Shown piece by piece: positions 12,801-25,600 of a stretch of 64,000 nucleotides of DNA (positions are counted from its first letter, which is position 1; every line of letters begins with the position of its first letter). Source of the stretch: Tetradesmus obliquus (taxonomy: Eukaryota > Chlorophyta > Chlorophyceae > Sphaeropleales > Scenedesmaceae). The translations under genes were made by a program, and so were the position numbers. The notes beneath the pieces were generated by a model. The model was given only the letters and a program-made list of their open reading frames with translations. It had not been told where the DNA came from and did not search any database. The DNA lies in assembly GCA_030272155.1 (NCBI GenBank), contig CP126191.1, positions 5,354,501 to 5,418,500 of the forward strand, read 5' to 3'.

Positions 12801-13473
12801 AGGCCAGCTAGCGCTGACATGGCAGCCTGCTTGGCTGCATCCACATCACCGCCACCTGGGCCCAGCCGCAGGCCTGCCGCCTGCCTGCCGCCCTCCTGGC
12901 TGCCCTCACTGGTCACGCTGCAGGCATCACCGGCAGCAGCACCCTGCAGCAGCAGCAGCAGCAGCAGCAGCAGAGCAGCGGCCGAGGCGGTGAGGCCAGC
13001 GCCACTAGAGATGCAACTTGCGTGGCTGACAGGCAGGACTGTGCCAATCGCCCACACCACAGCACCAGCACAGGCAGGCCTTGTGACTAAGCCAGCCGCT
13101 GCGACGTCACCCTGCTGTCGTCTCACAAGCTCACAAGGCTGCACGTAGCAAGACAGCTGCACGCAGCAAGACAGCTGCATGCATCAGTGCACAAGCAGTG
13201 GCTGTGGTGCAGAGACAAATGTATGGCATGCTATGCATCCACTAGCTGCACAACACCCACCTGCTGTTGTAACTGCTGCTGGGGTGTAGAGGGCTGAGAA
13301 CTTGCTGCTGCGCCCACAGCTGCCAGCTTTTGAGCCAGCAGAGAACTGTCACCACTAGCTGTGGTGCTGCTGCCACCACCAGCAGCAGGGTCTGCACTGA
13401 CCGCATTCATGCTAAGAGCACACGCATCGACAACACGGTTACTGGTATCTTGCATAGCGACGGTGTCATCCAT
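9898..13473 (-). CDS. Gln/Ala-rich protein of unknown function
   Basis: Minus-strand exons: 13473-13261 (starts MDDTVAMQDTS), 12943-11374 and 11050-10762, joined in phase. A further coding-like stretch runs to the stop at 9898 (Gly/Ala/Met-rich, with SPTRKTPLATYFEE), but its junction is unresolved: the good donor at 10761 (GTGAGC) leaves phase 2 and no acceptor before 10545 restores the frame. The GTs at the CTG/GTGCAG site (phase 0) or at GGTGGCGG (phase 1) would. The middle third is dominated by Gln, Ala, Gly and Met. The part before 11374 and all of 11050-10762 predict helices (LLTELVLLLTMLHTLSNTLK, LLEAAFLVLDTLALANRDV). I do not recognise the family; Q-rich plus helical would suit a scaffold or transcription co-factor, but that is a guess. 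Intron 1 ends in a CTG run. Confidence 0.6.
12947..12973 (-). repeat. (CTG)n (sense) abutting the intron 1 acceptor
   Basis: CAG on the plus strand, so CTG on the sense strand, running straight into the CAG that ends intron 1 of the Gln/Ala-rich gene; the next exon starts at 12943. Confidence 0.9.
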
Positions 13474-14570
13474 AGGGAGCACAGATCCGCCTGGCAAGCA
13501 GCAGCAAGAGACAGCGACAGGTCAGAAGGCGATCATGCGCGTGAAGCCCCAGATACTTGAGCAGGCAGCCAACAACACAGTTGTCACTTGTTTACAATGG
13601 CTGGCCGCAGTACTAGCAGCCTGCATGGCGAGGGGCTCGACCTGGCAGACTTCAAGACCTTGATTCGACCCAGCCAGAGAGCAGCAGCACCTTCAGCGCT
13701 CAAACTTCATATAAGTTGAGCATCTGCATCAAGTGCTGTCGCGACTGACCAGCCTGGGGAAGTGTACAAGCAAACTGTTCAACTGAGATGACGCGAGGCT
13801 AGCTAGGCAGGCTGCACCCTCAAATACCCTGGCGATCAACCCACAGCAACATGAAAGGCGCAGCTGCAGCTTCTCACCGCCACGCTGTGGGCTCCAGCTC
13901 CCACTGAGGCCGAGCGTGCAAAGCCTGATACGGGGACGATCAACTAATTTAAACAGCAAACTCCCTTGTATCTTAAAACAATTGTTCAGCTGCCACCGCG
14001 ATTAGGGGAGCCCTGAGGCAAAGGCACACGGGTTGTCCACCAGTTCAGCGGAAACCCTCTGAAACCGACTGTAATACTCAAACTTAAGCTGTATATCCCA
14101 CACCATCGGTCTCTAGCATGGCTGGTCGACGTTCACTCCTGATGGGGAGGTGCACGGCCATGGTTCTGGGTGTTCCCTACTCCGAGCTCGAAGGCAAGCA
14201 TCGTACTGACAATTTGGTTAATTTGCGCTTTGACTAGGGCTACACGGGCACCAAACAGGTGATCATGGGCAGCGGCATGGCATCACACACACCGGGCTGC
14301 AGATTTGAAGGATCCAGCAAGCCTAGCTGGGTTCCACGCCATCTGGCAGAAACCAAAGCAGCCTTACCATCCAGTGCAACCTGGGATACCGTGCTAACAC
14401 CACCGTGCCTTCTGCAGCCACTACAGTTTGCATAACCCATCCCGGGCGGCTGCGCAGCATGCTGTAACGATTACCTGCAGCGGGTGACAGCGGGAGAGCA
14501 GCCCCCGTGCAGCAGCTCTAGCCAATCCTCCTCCTCACAACCAGCCAGGCTCTCAGCACACACATACCAA
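13474..14570. other. Intergenic between the Gln/Ala-rich gene and VPS35
   Basis: Should contain the 5' flank of the gene at 13473 and the 3' UTR of VPS35. No coding exon or RNA gene recognised. The only minus-strand TGTAA is at 13592-13596, rather far from VPS35. Confidence 0.5.
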
Positions 14571-15413
14571 TCATGCGTTGAGGCCTGCATACTTGTCAGG
14601 GTCTGCTGCCTTCAGGCACTGTATGTGCCGCTGCGTGGCCTGCCAGTAGCTGCGCGTCTCAGCATCCAGGTCAGCATCGTACTGCGACAGCTCGCTGCCA
14701 ACCAGCTCCAGCAGCTGCTGCACCACGCCAACGCTCATCGACTCCACGCCACGCGCCAGGTAATACAAGTAGTGGTTCACAATCTCCACGTACAGCGGCA
14801 GGTGCTGCGCGCCGCCCTTGCCGCCACGCGCTGTAGCCGCACGCTGCTGCTTCGCAGCCGCCACCACCTTGAGTGCGCGCTTGAGCCCTGCCATGACCTT
14901 CTGCGCGTCCCGCACAGGCGGCTGCCGCCCTGGCACTGCAGCAGCAGCAGCCTCGCCCTCAGCCGCTGCAGCAGGCGGCTCCTGCCATGCCAGGTGCGAG
15001 GCAGCGCATGCGGCGCGGCACTGGTCGGCGCGCTTCAGCAGTTTGGCTGCGTAGCTGGTGACGGACTGCGTGAGCGCGTCGCGGTTGTCTGCGCTGAACA
15101 CGTAGCAGCGGTGCAGCGTACCCACGATGGCCTGCAGCGCGGTGACCTTGTGCCGCGAGTCAGCCACAGATTCTTCGTACAGCGTGAAGGCCTGCACATG
15201 CATTTGGGGCGCAGCGCAGCAGCAGCAGCAGTAGCGGTGTCAGCATCTATATCTTTGGCTATGTCAATGAAGGCAACCAATAAGAGTAATGGGTTGGAGC
15301 TGGGCGGGAGCCAGCAGCCAGCAGCAAGGCGTTGCAAGGGGGCCTCATGTAGCCCAGGTGGCAACGCAGACCAGCACCCCCGCCTATTTTGCAAGTTGAG
15401 CTGCCAGTCACGT

Positions 15414-15465
<52 letters not shown>

Positions 15466-18348
15466 GCCACACCTGCTCAAAGAACTCATAGGCCAGCATC
15501 TCCAGCCCCGCCTCCTCACTCGCCACGTGCGCACACACCAGCAGCAGCCGCAGCGCCTGCATGGGCGCGGGCACCTCCGCCAGCTGCAGCGCCACGTCAA
15601 GCAGCCACTGCAGCGCTGACTCAGCGTCAACAGCATCGCCGGCAGCATCGGCTGCCGCTGCTGCTGCTGCTGCTGCTGGCGCCGCTGCTGGCGCGCGCGC
15701 ATCTTTCTCGGCGCCGTTTGCGTAAGCATCCGCATCAGCGTCTGCTGCTGCGCCAGATTGCTGCTGCTGCTGTGCCGCGTTGAGCCGTCGCAGGGCCTTG
15801 AGTCCGCAAAAGGCGAGCGCGGGGTAGGTGTGCTTCAGGCGCGCGGGGCCGCCCAGCTCCAGGTGTGACCGTGCGGCGCGCAGGATGGCAAACTGCAGGC
15901 CAGGCGTGGGCGCGGTGAGCTGGTGCAGCATGCGCGCCACCATGACCTGCTCCTCCTCAATGTCCTGCGAGTAGGGTGCAAGCCAGAAGCGCGGCGCAGC
16001 AGGCGGAGCATGTCGGCATTGGCATGTCAGCAGGCAAAGTTACTACAGAGGATACGACGAAACAGTACGTACGCAGGTGTCTTGCTTCTGAGTTCGAGCA
16101 TCCTTTGCAGAGCTGGTGCATGCTACGAGCGACGCATTGCCTTTTTCTGCAGCTGCTGCGGCGTGCACACAGCTGCCAGATACAAAAGCCACTCCATACT
16201 CTTAACTTCACCGCCTTTCCTGCAAGGCTTTGAATGGATTGAAATTGGCAGTCAAACTGCGTAGCCAGGTCGAATGTCTCCCTGCTGCCCCTCTCACCTC
16301 CTCATCCATGTCATCATCGTCCTCCCCCTCCTGCACCAGCGGCGTGATGAACTTGAACAGCATCTCAACGCTCTCCAGGCTGCTCACACACGTGCCCTGC
16401 AGCCACAGCACACACACAGGCACAGCACACGGTCAGCAGCGACCAGATTGTGCGACCGACGCTGTATGTAGTGCTGCCAAGCGCGGCCTGAGCTCGAGGC
16501 GGAAGCACATCTTGCCGGTGCAGGCTGCGCACAGCTCGCATGCAGACGCATCAGCTGCACAGGAACTGCCTGATCTTCGCATTCTCCATCTTGCATCAGC
16601 AGGCACTGCTGCTGCCTCCCCTGTGACACTGAAACTATGTGTAAAACAAACAATCCCAACCACGAGGCCTCACCTGCGCCAGGGTGGTGGTCACCACCTT
16701 GAGGGCCATGTCCTTGTGTGTGCGGCGTGACAGCAGCCCCATCAGCGGCGGGTACTGGTCCAGTGACAGCACCGTGACAGCATCGCGGCTGCCTAGCGGC
16801 ATGCTCAGCAGCGCCACCAGCTGCTTCTCAGCCTTGGAGTCACCGCCCAGGCCCCTGCAGGCGGAGCAGTGAGGCCAGCATTACTCATTGAGGTGGGCCA
16901 GGAAGGCACGCTGTGACGGCTCACGACCGCCCGATGCGGTTGGTGACATATACACCTTGAGCCTAACTCTGTGCGTCGCAATGATGCACAGGTGCAGGTG
17001 AGGCAGCTGTCAAGCCCGCAGCCCAGCAGATGCGTGCACTCCTTTAGACACTGCTGCTGCTGCCGCGCCACTCACTTGCCGGCCAGGCCGCGCTGGCACG
17101 CGCCCAGCACGCGGTTCACGTTCTCCAGCTTGTCTGGGTGCACGCCCTCAGTGAAGCGCATGAGCGCCGCATACATCTCCACCAGCGACACGGCCGGGAT
17201 GTCGCCGTGCAGCTCCGCCACCTTGCTGATGCTCTCCACAAACTTCTCAAACGCATGGCGCTCCAGCAGCTGCCCCACCACGGCGGGGTCGGAGGCGGCG
17301 TAGCTGCGGGGCGGATGACAAGGTGGGCAGGCAGCAGCAGCAGCAGCAGCAGCAGCGGCATGCAGGGTGTTGAGTTAGGCCAGGGGCAGAGGTCAAGAGG
17401 TTAAAGCCGGAAGATCAGCAGGCTGATGTTGCATGCGACTTCCCAGCACCTCACGCGACAAAATCAGAGGCAGCCACGCAAGCACAGCTGCTACCTGCAG
17501 CGGCACCAGGTGGCTTCACTGTCCTGCCACAAGAACACAGCCATACGGTACAATGCTGCTGCACAGCTACTATCCTAGATGCCTTGAACTCAGCGAACGC
17601 AGCTGAATAAAGTGGGCAGCCAAACCTGCTGGTCCCTTCTCAGCAGCTGCAGCATCGACTGTCTGCTGCGCCCCCTCGCTGCTCACCGTGCGAGCCTGTC
17701 CATGAGGCTGGCCATGACCGCGTGCAGCTTCACGCCGGACTGCAGCTCCGGCAGTGCACTCAGCAGCGCGTCCAGGCTGGCCAGGTGGAAGGCGTCAGGG
17801 AAGCCCTGGATGACCGCCTGCATCAGGTACTGCTGCGCAAGCTCGTCCTTGCAGGACACCACCTGCACAGGGCCGGGGGATGTGTGACAGTGCAGCGCAC
17901 CCAGGTGTGCATGCAGGCAGCAGAGGTGTGTGTGGAGACGCCCAGGTGCGCGCGGGAGCCAAACAAGCTGTACAGTCCGGTGGGTGATGTATGACGTACA
18001 GGGAGCGGCTGTGAACAGATCTACATGGCTGGCATGTGGACCATATGCTGGTTGTGCGAGCAACACATTGTGAGGCAGCAGGTTGGCAGGTCACACACAC
18101 GACTGCAGCGCTGCCATGCTGCGCACGCGTGTGTATTGCCAACACACAAGCAGTGCTTATCGCACTTGGAATCTCTCTGCGAATGAGCGCCGGTCAAGTG
18201 CTGCTGCTGTGTCTGCAAGCCTCCCACCTGCTCCAGCAGCCGTGGCAGCACGCTGCCCGCGTACAGCTCAAAGGTGAGCCCGTCCAGCTGGCTGATGTAG
18301 GTCAGGTTCTTGCCCACAAGGTCCTGCAGCACAGCCGTGACGCAGTGC

Positions 18349-18391
<43 letters not shown>

Positions 18392-20388
18392 CAGTGAGAA
18401 GTGGTGTGGAGGAACATGTGAGTCTGGCTGCAGCACACTGGCCTGCACCAAGCTGCACATGCCGGCTTCACTTGGCGACGCTTCCACACTCGAATGCGCT
18501 GCGCGTTACAGCTGCATATACACGAGGACTGGCAGCACACCACAGCAACCATACCCACAGAACCTAGCAACTCCACCAGCAGCAGCAGCATCCACCCACT
18601 CGGCCTCGTGTAATGTATTTGTGCACTTCCCTCTGCCCAGCGCTCAACCGGCCGCACCTGCAGCTGCTGCCGCTCCTTCTCGCGCCGCTCCCTGTCCCGC
18701 GGCGCGCCCTGGTGCTGCATGCGCACCCATAGCTTGTTCATCTCCATGAAGTTGGTCAACAGAAAGTCAACGGCATCATGGATGTCCCCACCCTCGCCAG
18801 CATAGGGGCTGCCTGTGTCAGGCAGCAGCCCCCTGCTGCGCTGGCAGAGGTATGCCCGCAGGAAGAGGCCGCGCGTGGGGTGCTGCACGCCCTTGGTCAT
18901 CTCCACTAGGTCCTTGAGAATGTCGCTGCTGCGCGCGCCGCCCGCCTTGATGTACAGGCAGCCCACGGCTACCATCAGGTACCTGAAAGAGCCAGCAGCA
19001 GAGGCAACAGCAACAGCAGCAGCGTGACATCGGCATCCCAGCAGTTGCAGCCATCAATTACGAAGTGCCGGAATCATGGCAGTGAGGCGGGTCCTCTGCG
19101 CTGCATCAACTGCTGGTTATGAGCCCTCGGCCACGTGTGCACACGCCAAGCTGCAAAGTGATAGATGAGGTGCTGGCTGCCGCACGGGCCACTTGCTAAT
19201 GTCCTGCATTGCAAGCAGCTGCTGCCATGACGTGCAGCAAGCGCATCGGTTCACACTGGTCTGCTGCTGCCAGCTGCCACTGCACATCCTACTGCTGCTG
19301 CCAGCATCAGCAGCCGCTGCCACTCACAGGCGTGGCAGCACATTGCCGGCATGCTGCACCAGCTCATACAGCTCAGCCAGCGTGCGGCCCTTGCTCTGCT
19401 CATCAGCAAAGTATGCCTGGCAGGGACATGCAAGGAAGGCAGGGACAACATACAGCACGTCAGATGCCTCGCCAGAAGCCCAGAACCACAGCAAAAGGTG
19501 ACATCCACCCGTAACAACTCAAATTGCTGTGTACAATGCACTGCCAGCAAATGATGAATAACGCACGCTGTCCTGGGTCTGGTGCACTGGCGTCAGCCGA
19601 ACACTGCGCACCCCCTTGGCCCAGCTGCAGCCGTATGCTCAGACCCCACAGCTGCAGCCGCTGCGCAATAGCATGGCTGCTGCTGCTGCTGCTGCCCTGC
19701 CCACCTCCAGGTTGCCCAGCTCGTCAAAGACCTGCATGTACAGCTCGTAGTAGCGCTGCGGGGACAGGAAGGAGGTGCGCAGCTCGCCCAGCATGGCTGC
19801 AGAGTAGCGCAGCGCCTCACGCAGGTTGTCCTCGTCCTGCAAGCAACAACATGCATCCACATGCACTGCCTTTGTCAACAACAGATTACAAGCATACACA
19901 CGCAGACACGCTTTGCTGCTGCTGTGCTGCACTGCTGCTGCGCGCGAGGGGATACGACCTGACCTGCAAGCTTGACACCTGCCCCTTGCAGGCGTGGCAC
20001 AACAGTGCAGGTATGCACAATGGTGACCTGGACCCTTGATAGGCAGCATGTTGGGAGGAGGAAACGGGCTTGCCACAGTGCTTGCTGAGACGCCGCAGAA
20101 TGCATGCACTTGGTGCGCTTGCCCGATGCTGCCCCTTGCAACTGCAGTGAGCCTGACCTTGTCTGCTATACTGCGTGCACGTGCTTCATATTCGTGCCTG
20201 CTTGTTGCTGACTTTCAAGGTGTGCCAGTCACACCCAACAGAGCTGGATCATGCACAGCACCTTCTGCACAGTACTTGCTGACACGCTCAGCGCAGCTTA
20301 CCATGGCCTTCCGCATGAAGTAAGCATTCTTCTTAACGGAAAGCGAGGCCTCCTTAAGGAACTGCGCTGCTTCTGCGTCCTGCTCCAT
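14571..20388 (-). CDS. VPS35: VPS35, cargo-recognition subunit of retromer
   Basis: Core subunit of the endosomal retromer, which sorts receptors from endosomes to the trans-Golgi network; it is an alpha-helical solenoid that binds VPS26 and VPS29. Eleven exons: 20388-20302, 19836-19705, 19416-19328, 18982-18658, 18323-18228, 17862-17687, 17303-17076, 16854-16674, 16396-16298, 15964-15473, 15191-14571; 2526 nt, 841 aa, all phases close. Diagnostic parts: [11 protein letters not shown] at the N-terminus, [23 protein letters not shown] at residues 101-106 (the VPS26-binding motif), [12 protein letters not shown], and the C-terminal [13 protein letters not shown] and [15 protein letters not shown]. 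Plant VPS35 is about 790 aa; the extra length is mainly an Ala/Asp-rich insert in exon 10. ATG 20388 is the first in-frame Met ahead of conserved sequence. Introns carry triplet and GCCA repeats. Confidence 0.96.
15415..15465 (-). repeat. (GCCA)n tetranucleotide repeat in a VPS35 intron
   Basis: About 12.7 units of GCCA on the plus strand, just downstream in sense direction of the exon 10 donor (15472). If the intron were retained it would read as repeated LAGW. Confidence 0.95.
17331..17356 (-). repeat. (CTG)n (sense) upstream of a VPS35 acceptor
   Basis: CAG on the plus strand; on the sense strand it ends about 27 nt before the 3' splice site of the exon starting at 17303. Confidence 0.9.
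18351..18390 (-). repeat. (CTG)n (sense) upstream of a VPS35 acceptor
   Basis: About 13 uninterrupted units, 27 nt upstream (sense) of the exon starting at 18323. Confidence 0.95.
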
Positions 20389-22073
20389 GGCAATACACAG
20401 GTAAACTGGTTGAAGCAGGTGTGTTCGTGGTCCTCAGCAGAGCCCAATCAAGCAGACGTGCATACCATGATGCACCAATATGAGTCAGTTCAATATTCAG
20501 TTATAGACTCCCAGGATCAAGTGCCAGACTGCCTAGATACGGCACCCAGCTACAAGCAGGACGTGCAGTCTCGCAGCATGTGCGTAGAGCAGTCCATAGT
20601 CGTATCTACACGATCTAGTCTAGCTTCTTGAGGGCAACGTAGACAGCTGGCATGTGATCCTCTGCCGGTGCCCACCTTGGAACCTGCACCCTTGTGGCAG
20701 GGATCAAAGAACCCTACTAACAACTTGTCGAGCTACCTGCCCAGGCCTCTGCTGTAGCCTGGGCATGTCATCGTTGCTGCGATACATAGGCCTGCCAATA
20801 CAGCCGTTCAAAAGCTGCTGCTCACAGCAATTCAACGCATGTTGTGTTACAACACTGGACCCAAAATGGAGTCAACAGCAAGGTACCAACCACTTTGTTC
20901 GACACGTGGCCACGAGTCGCAAGCAACACTAGTGCATTTCCATTGCGTCCAAGCTCAACAACCTGAAGCGTTGCAAGGCGCACAGCAATAAGTAAGATGT
21001 AGTGCAAAAGATTGCCATGCAATTGCAGTTGAGAAACTGTCGGATAGCTGGCAGATGGCTGCGCATGCAGCCTGCTGAGCAGACCAACAGAGCCCGCTGA
21101 CAGTCCATAATCGCATGCTTTATGTCCAATGCTGGTGTGCAGACTCACAACTGCTGCTGGGCACAAGGCATTCAAGCAGAGGAGCTCCAGCACTGGTATG
21201 CAAAGACCCTAGTAATGCTAACAGACACTTGAAGCATGTGGCAAAGAACACACAAGACACAACTGAGCTCAGTGGCCTCGAGGCCGTGCCGACTGCTGAT
21301 GCGCCAACGCGCAGCCATTTCTAGACAGCACATGATGTTTGAGCACTAGCACCAAGCTTACGAAAGATGCCAGAGTAAATGCAATTGTGAACCAGCAGCA
21401 AACTTCACATCAAACACATGCTGCTCACAGCCCTGAACACCACGATGCACACGAAAGCAAACAAGCGCGCGGCGAGACATCTCTTGCTGCACCATACCCG
21501 CAGGGAGTGACACATTGCCCCACGCCAACCTCATTTCAGTGATCCCCCAAGTGCAAACCCACACAGCAGCTGCAGCGCGCTGGAGGTCAGTTGCGCATGC
21601 CGCACATGCCCAGTGCGCCCAATGCGCGGCGCCATCACATTGCCCATTTGGTGCGGGCACCACCCTGCGTCTCATGCCCACGCATCACCAGCTCACTGTG
21701 TGCTGCTGAAGTACATGGAGTGCACAGCAGCATCTTGCAAACATGCCCCATTCTGCACCCATGTTGGCACATTCCTTCTATCTTCATCCCAGTGTTCAGG
21801 ACACGCCGCAGTGCCCCTCATGCAAAGCCATGCAGCTCCCCATCGCCACAGACCCTCCCAGCCAATGCCACCCTCAATATTGTCGTAGCGCTGACACCAG
21901 CCCACCAGCCAGCGCTGCTGCTGTTCTCCGCATCCTGCAGCAGGCAAGGCACCAGCCACCCCAGCCGGCCAAGCACCTGCCATGCACGGCCGGCCTGCCG
22001 CACCAACCTGCCGTGTATTGCTCTGCAGGCGCACACCGCACGCTGCTGTGCCGCACTGCTGCCGTACTGTTGC
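20389..22073. other. Intergenic between VPS35 and CDPK
   Basis: Holds the 5' flank of VPS35 and the 3' UTR of the CDPK. No supported coding exon. A 248-codon plus-strand frame at 21591-22337 overlaps the real CDPK C-terminal exon on the other strand and looks like a shadow. Confidence 0.5.
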
Positions 22074-22600
22074 TCAGACGGTGCTCACTCGCGGGCTTGC
22101 CACCATGTGCGGCGCCTTCACCCCGAGGATGCCTGCCTTGAGCGTGCTGGCAGCCTTCAGCACCTGCAGCCAGCCACACCACAAAAGGCAGGACAGGAAC
22201 ACCGTCAGGTGCAGCAAGCTGGCAACACAACCAGGCATAACACTCAAATGCAAGCCACAGGGAATATGACACATGCCTACTGCACGACACATTCAGTACA
22301 CTGCTTACTTGTATGGAAACCCCTGTTGAACATGTAACACCAACATCCCTGCTGCACCCCAGCTACCCAAGCAGCCCTGCCAGCCCCCGCACCTCCTCGT
22401 TGCCCTGGCGCATCATGGAGCAGAACTCCTCGTAGTCGATGCGGCCGTCATTGTCCTTGTCCACGTCAGCCAGGATGTCCTTGATGTGCGCCGCAACGGC
22501 AGCCGCGTCGCCGTGCTCCTTGAGCGCAGTCTGCAGCTCGTCGATGGTGATGTAGCCGGAGCCGTCCTTGTCAAAGAACTGCGCGCGGCAGCGCAAACAG

Positions 22601-22641
<41 letters not shown>

Positions 22642-25600
22642 GTTAGCAGGTTGAGATGCTGACGCCCCTTGCGTAACAGCAACTACAGCCCATGGCAGCA
22701 CTGTGAGGCGAGGTGACAAACAGCTGGTTTTGGTTGTGTGGCAGCGCTAGGAAGGTTATGCAGCCCTGAAGCTGCAGCTGCTGCAGTGCTGCAGCCACCA
22801 GCGCCGCTGCTGCTGCTGCTGCTGCTCTGCGTCCAGGCCCACCTGGAAGGCCCTGTACAGGTTCTCCTCGCGCTCCAGCTTGCCCAGGTGCATCGTGGCA
22901 GCCAGGAACTCCTCATAGTCCACCTTGCCGTCACCTGCACAGCCGCAGCAGCAGCGATCGGTAGCACGAGTTTGCTGGCTATAGCAGCAGAAGGTGAGCA
23001 ACAGCAGTCTACTAGTCACCCAAAAAAAAGCGCAGGTCCACCCGCCCTTGCAGCAAGTGCTCAGCACTGCCTGCGAACGCACATTACACTGCTGAACAGG
23101 ACCTGTGCAGCGCTGCGCTGTGACGCGCAGCCGTTCCTGGTGGCTCACCGTTGACGTCAGCGTTCTCCATTATGCGCTGCAGCTCAGACTCCGGGATTTT
23201 GCTGCCCTTGGCCCGCAATCCATCACGCATCTCATCAACTGTGATGGTGCCACTGCAGCAGCAGCAGCAGCAGCAGCAGCGATCAATCAGCTTGTCAGCA
23301 TCCGCATTGCCTGGTGAGTAGCAGGTCACTGCTATGGTGTTGCCGCCGATGGCACGCAGCTCACGACAGACAACTACACACCAGTTCCATTGAACAGCAG
23401 ATTTGGTGATGATGATGATGAATGCTCACATGCAAACTGCAATCTCACTGTCAACACCCAGAGCCTGCACACCACACCGTGTGCTGCTGCCGCGGGACGA
23501 CACCCGAGTGTGCACATGCGCATGCACACAACCAATCAACCAACAGCAATCAACAACCACGTCATTTGTGCTGCCACGCTGCCGCACCTGGCGTCCTTGT
23601 CCATGGAGTGGAACATCTCCTTGAGCCCCGTGATCTCGTCCATGGGCAGGTTGGCAGCAATGACCTTGAGCGCCTCCTTCTTCAGCTTGTTCATGGCTGC
23701 AGGCGAAGTAAGCAAACGGCAGTGGGGTGAGCACACAGCACACAGGCAGCTGAGCAGCAGCAGGCGAGCCATGTGATGCTCTTCCTCAACATCAGCAGCA
23801 ACTGCTGAGGAATGCTGGTGCGGCAACTCTCAGCATTTTGCACCCATCGTTCAACTGCAATACTTCAGCCAAGATGTTTGACGCAGTTGCAGGTAGCTGG
23901 GCACTACGCCCCATGTTACACGCAGCCATCGGCAGGACAAGGCTGGTGGCTCCGCGTTGCCTGCTGCACACATATTACGCACCCCATATCACAGCGCCCT
24001 GCGCCTCACCTGCAAAGCCGCGGATGCGCTTCAGCACCTCGGGCTCAATCTCGTTGTCGCCCGCCACGCCGTTCTCCTTGATCCACTCGTGCGCCAGCAC
24101 CTCGGCAGCTGTGGCGCGCTTGGAGGGGTCGCGCACCAGCATGCGCTTCACGCAGTCCTGGCAGCACAAGCAGGCAGCAGCAGGGGGCACAGCAGCGTGG
24201 ACGAGGGCAAGCAGGCCACACAGCGAGCTGCAGCTTGTAGGCAAGAGGAATGCCGTCAGAACGGGACGCTGAAATGGACAAAAGGTGGTGGTGTGGTGCA
24301 CAGCGCACGCTTCTTGCTGAGATTGCTGATACAAAGTTAGTAAAATGAAAATAAGCAGCGTCCTGCAAGCAGCCAGGCTCGCACCTTGGCGGGGCCGGAC
24401 AGCTTGGGCCAGGGGTCCGTGTCAAAGTCTGGCTTGTTGCGCAGCACCGCGTCGAAGATCTGCTGCTCGTTGTCGCCGTAGAAGGGCGGCATGCCGCTCA
24501 GCAGGATGTACAGCATCACGCCGCAGCTCCAGATGTCCGCCTCCTTGCCGTAGTTGCGGCGCAGCACCTGGCGCAGGCGCAGCAGCATGGACAGCAGCAT
24601 GCAGTGTTGCAGACACTTCACCTGAATGCAGCCTTATAGGCCGGCAGGTCCTGTGCCACGCTGCTACGGCGATGCTGCTGCTGCTGCTTACAACGCGAGC
24701 TACTGTCTCCTCCAGCAGTTGATGAGTACCAGGCACCGTCCAGCGCTGATATGCCAGGCAGCTGCTGCATGCCGTTGCAGCTTGCTGCTGCACCAGCAAC
24801 TGCAGCCGCGCCGCCTCGCCTGCCCTGCAGCTGCCTGCTGTAGCTCCTCTGCCCTGCCTGCACCCTGCAGCACTGTGCAAGCATGTATGCCATGTTTGAT
24901 GTTTGCAGTTCCTCTCATGCACAAAGCAAAGCATCATGATGGCCGCACCTCTGGCGCCACGTAGTATGCGCTGCCCACGATGTCCTTGAAGGCCTGGCTG
25001 TCCTTGAAAAACACCGACAGCCCAAAGTCGGTGGCCTTGATGTTGGCGGCCTCCGTCTTGTCGGTGAGCAGGAAGTTCTCCGGCTTCAAGTCGCGGTGGA
25101 TCACGTTCATGTTGTGGCAGTGCTGCACCACCTGCAGCGCGAGAAGTGAAAGACTCTGAAAGCTGAGCTACGAGCGCGCATGTCGTCACGTGACTGTTAG
25201 CAATACCTGTTGCGCTAAGGATGGCCAAGCATGCTTGGCAGCAGCACCGACGCAAGTGCTATGTTCAGCGCAGCCACCGCCGCGGCCGCTGCTGCCCTCG
25301 GCTGCCTGTCCACAGCAGTCTGTTACTTGCCCCATTGCTGTTGCCACTTGAGCCCTGCTTGCACATCAACACCTATGTCGAGCGCATGCCTAACTCCAGA
25401 CAGCCCTCCTCCACTCACTGCTGCAGCAATCCCAGCTCACCTTGACGATGGTACGGATGGCCTCCGCCGCATCTTTCTCCGTGTAGCTGCCGCGCTCCAC
25501 GATGCGGTCAAACAGCTCCCCGCCCTGGCACACCTCCATCACGATGTGCACGTGGTGCTTGTCCTCGTACGCGCCGCGCAGCGTGACGACGTTGGGGTGT

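Noticed and set aside
15259..15472. Repeated LAGW peptide following VPS35 exon 10
   Set aside because: It is translation of the GCCA repeat past a good donor at 15472; the VPS35 frame continues at 15191.
21591..22337. 248-codon plus-strand open frame
   Set aside because: His/Pro/Cys/Arg-rich composition typical of antisense frames, no domain, and it overlaps the CDPK C-terminal exon on the other strand.
22363..22392. CDPK ending at 22363
   Set aside because: Possible, but a GTGCGG donor at 22392 joins in phase to an exon whose sequence fits a CDPK tail; the longer form is preferred, not proven.
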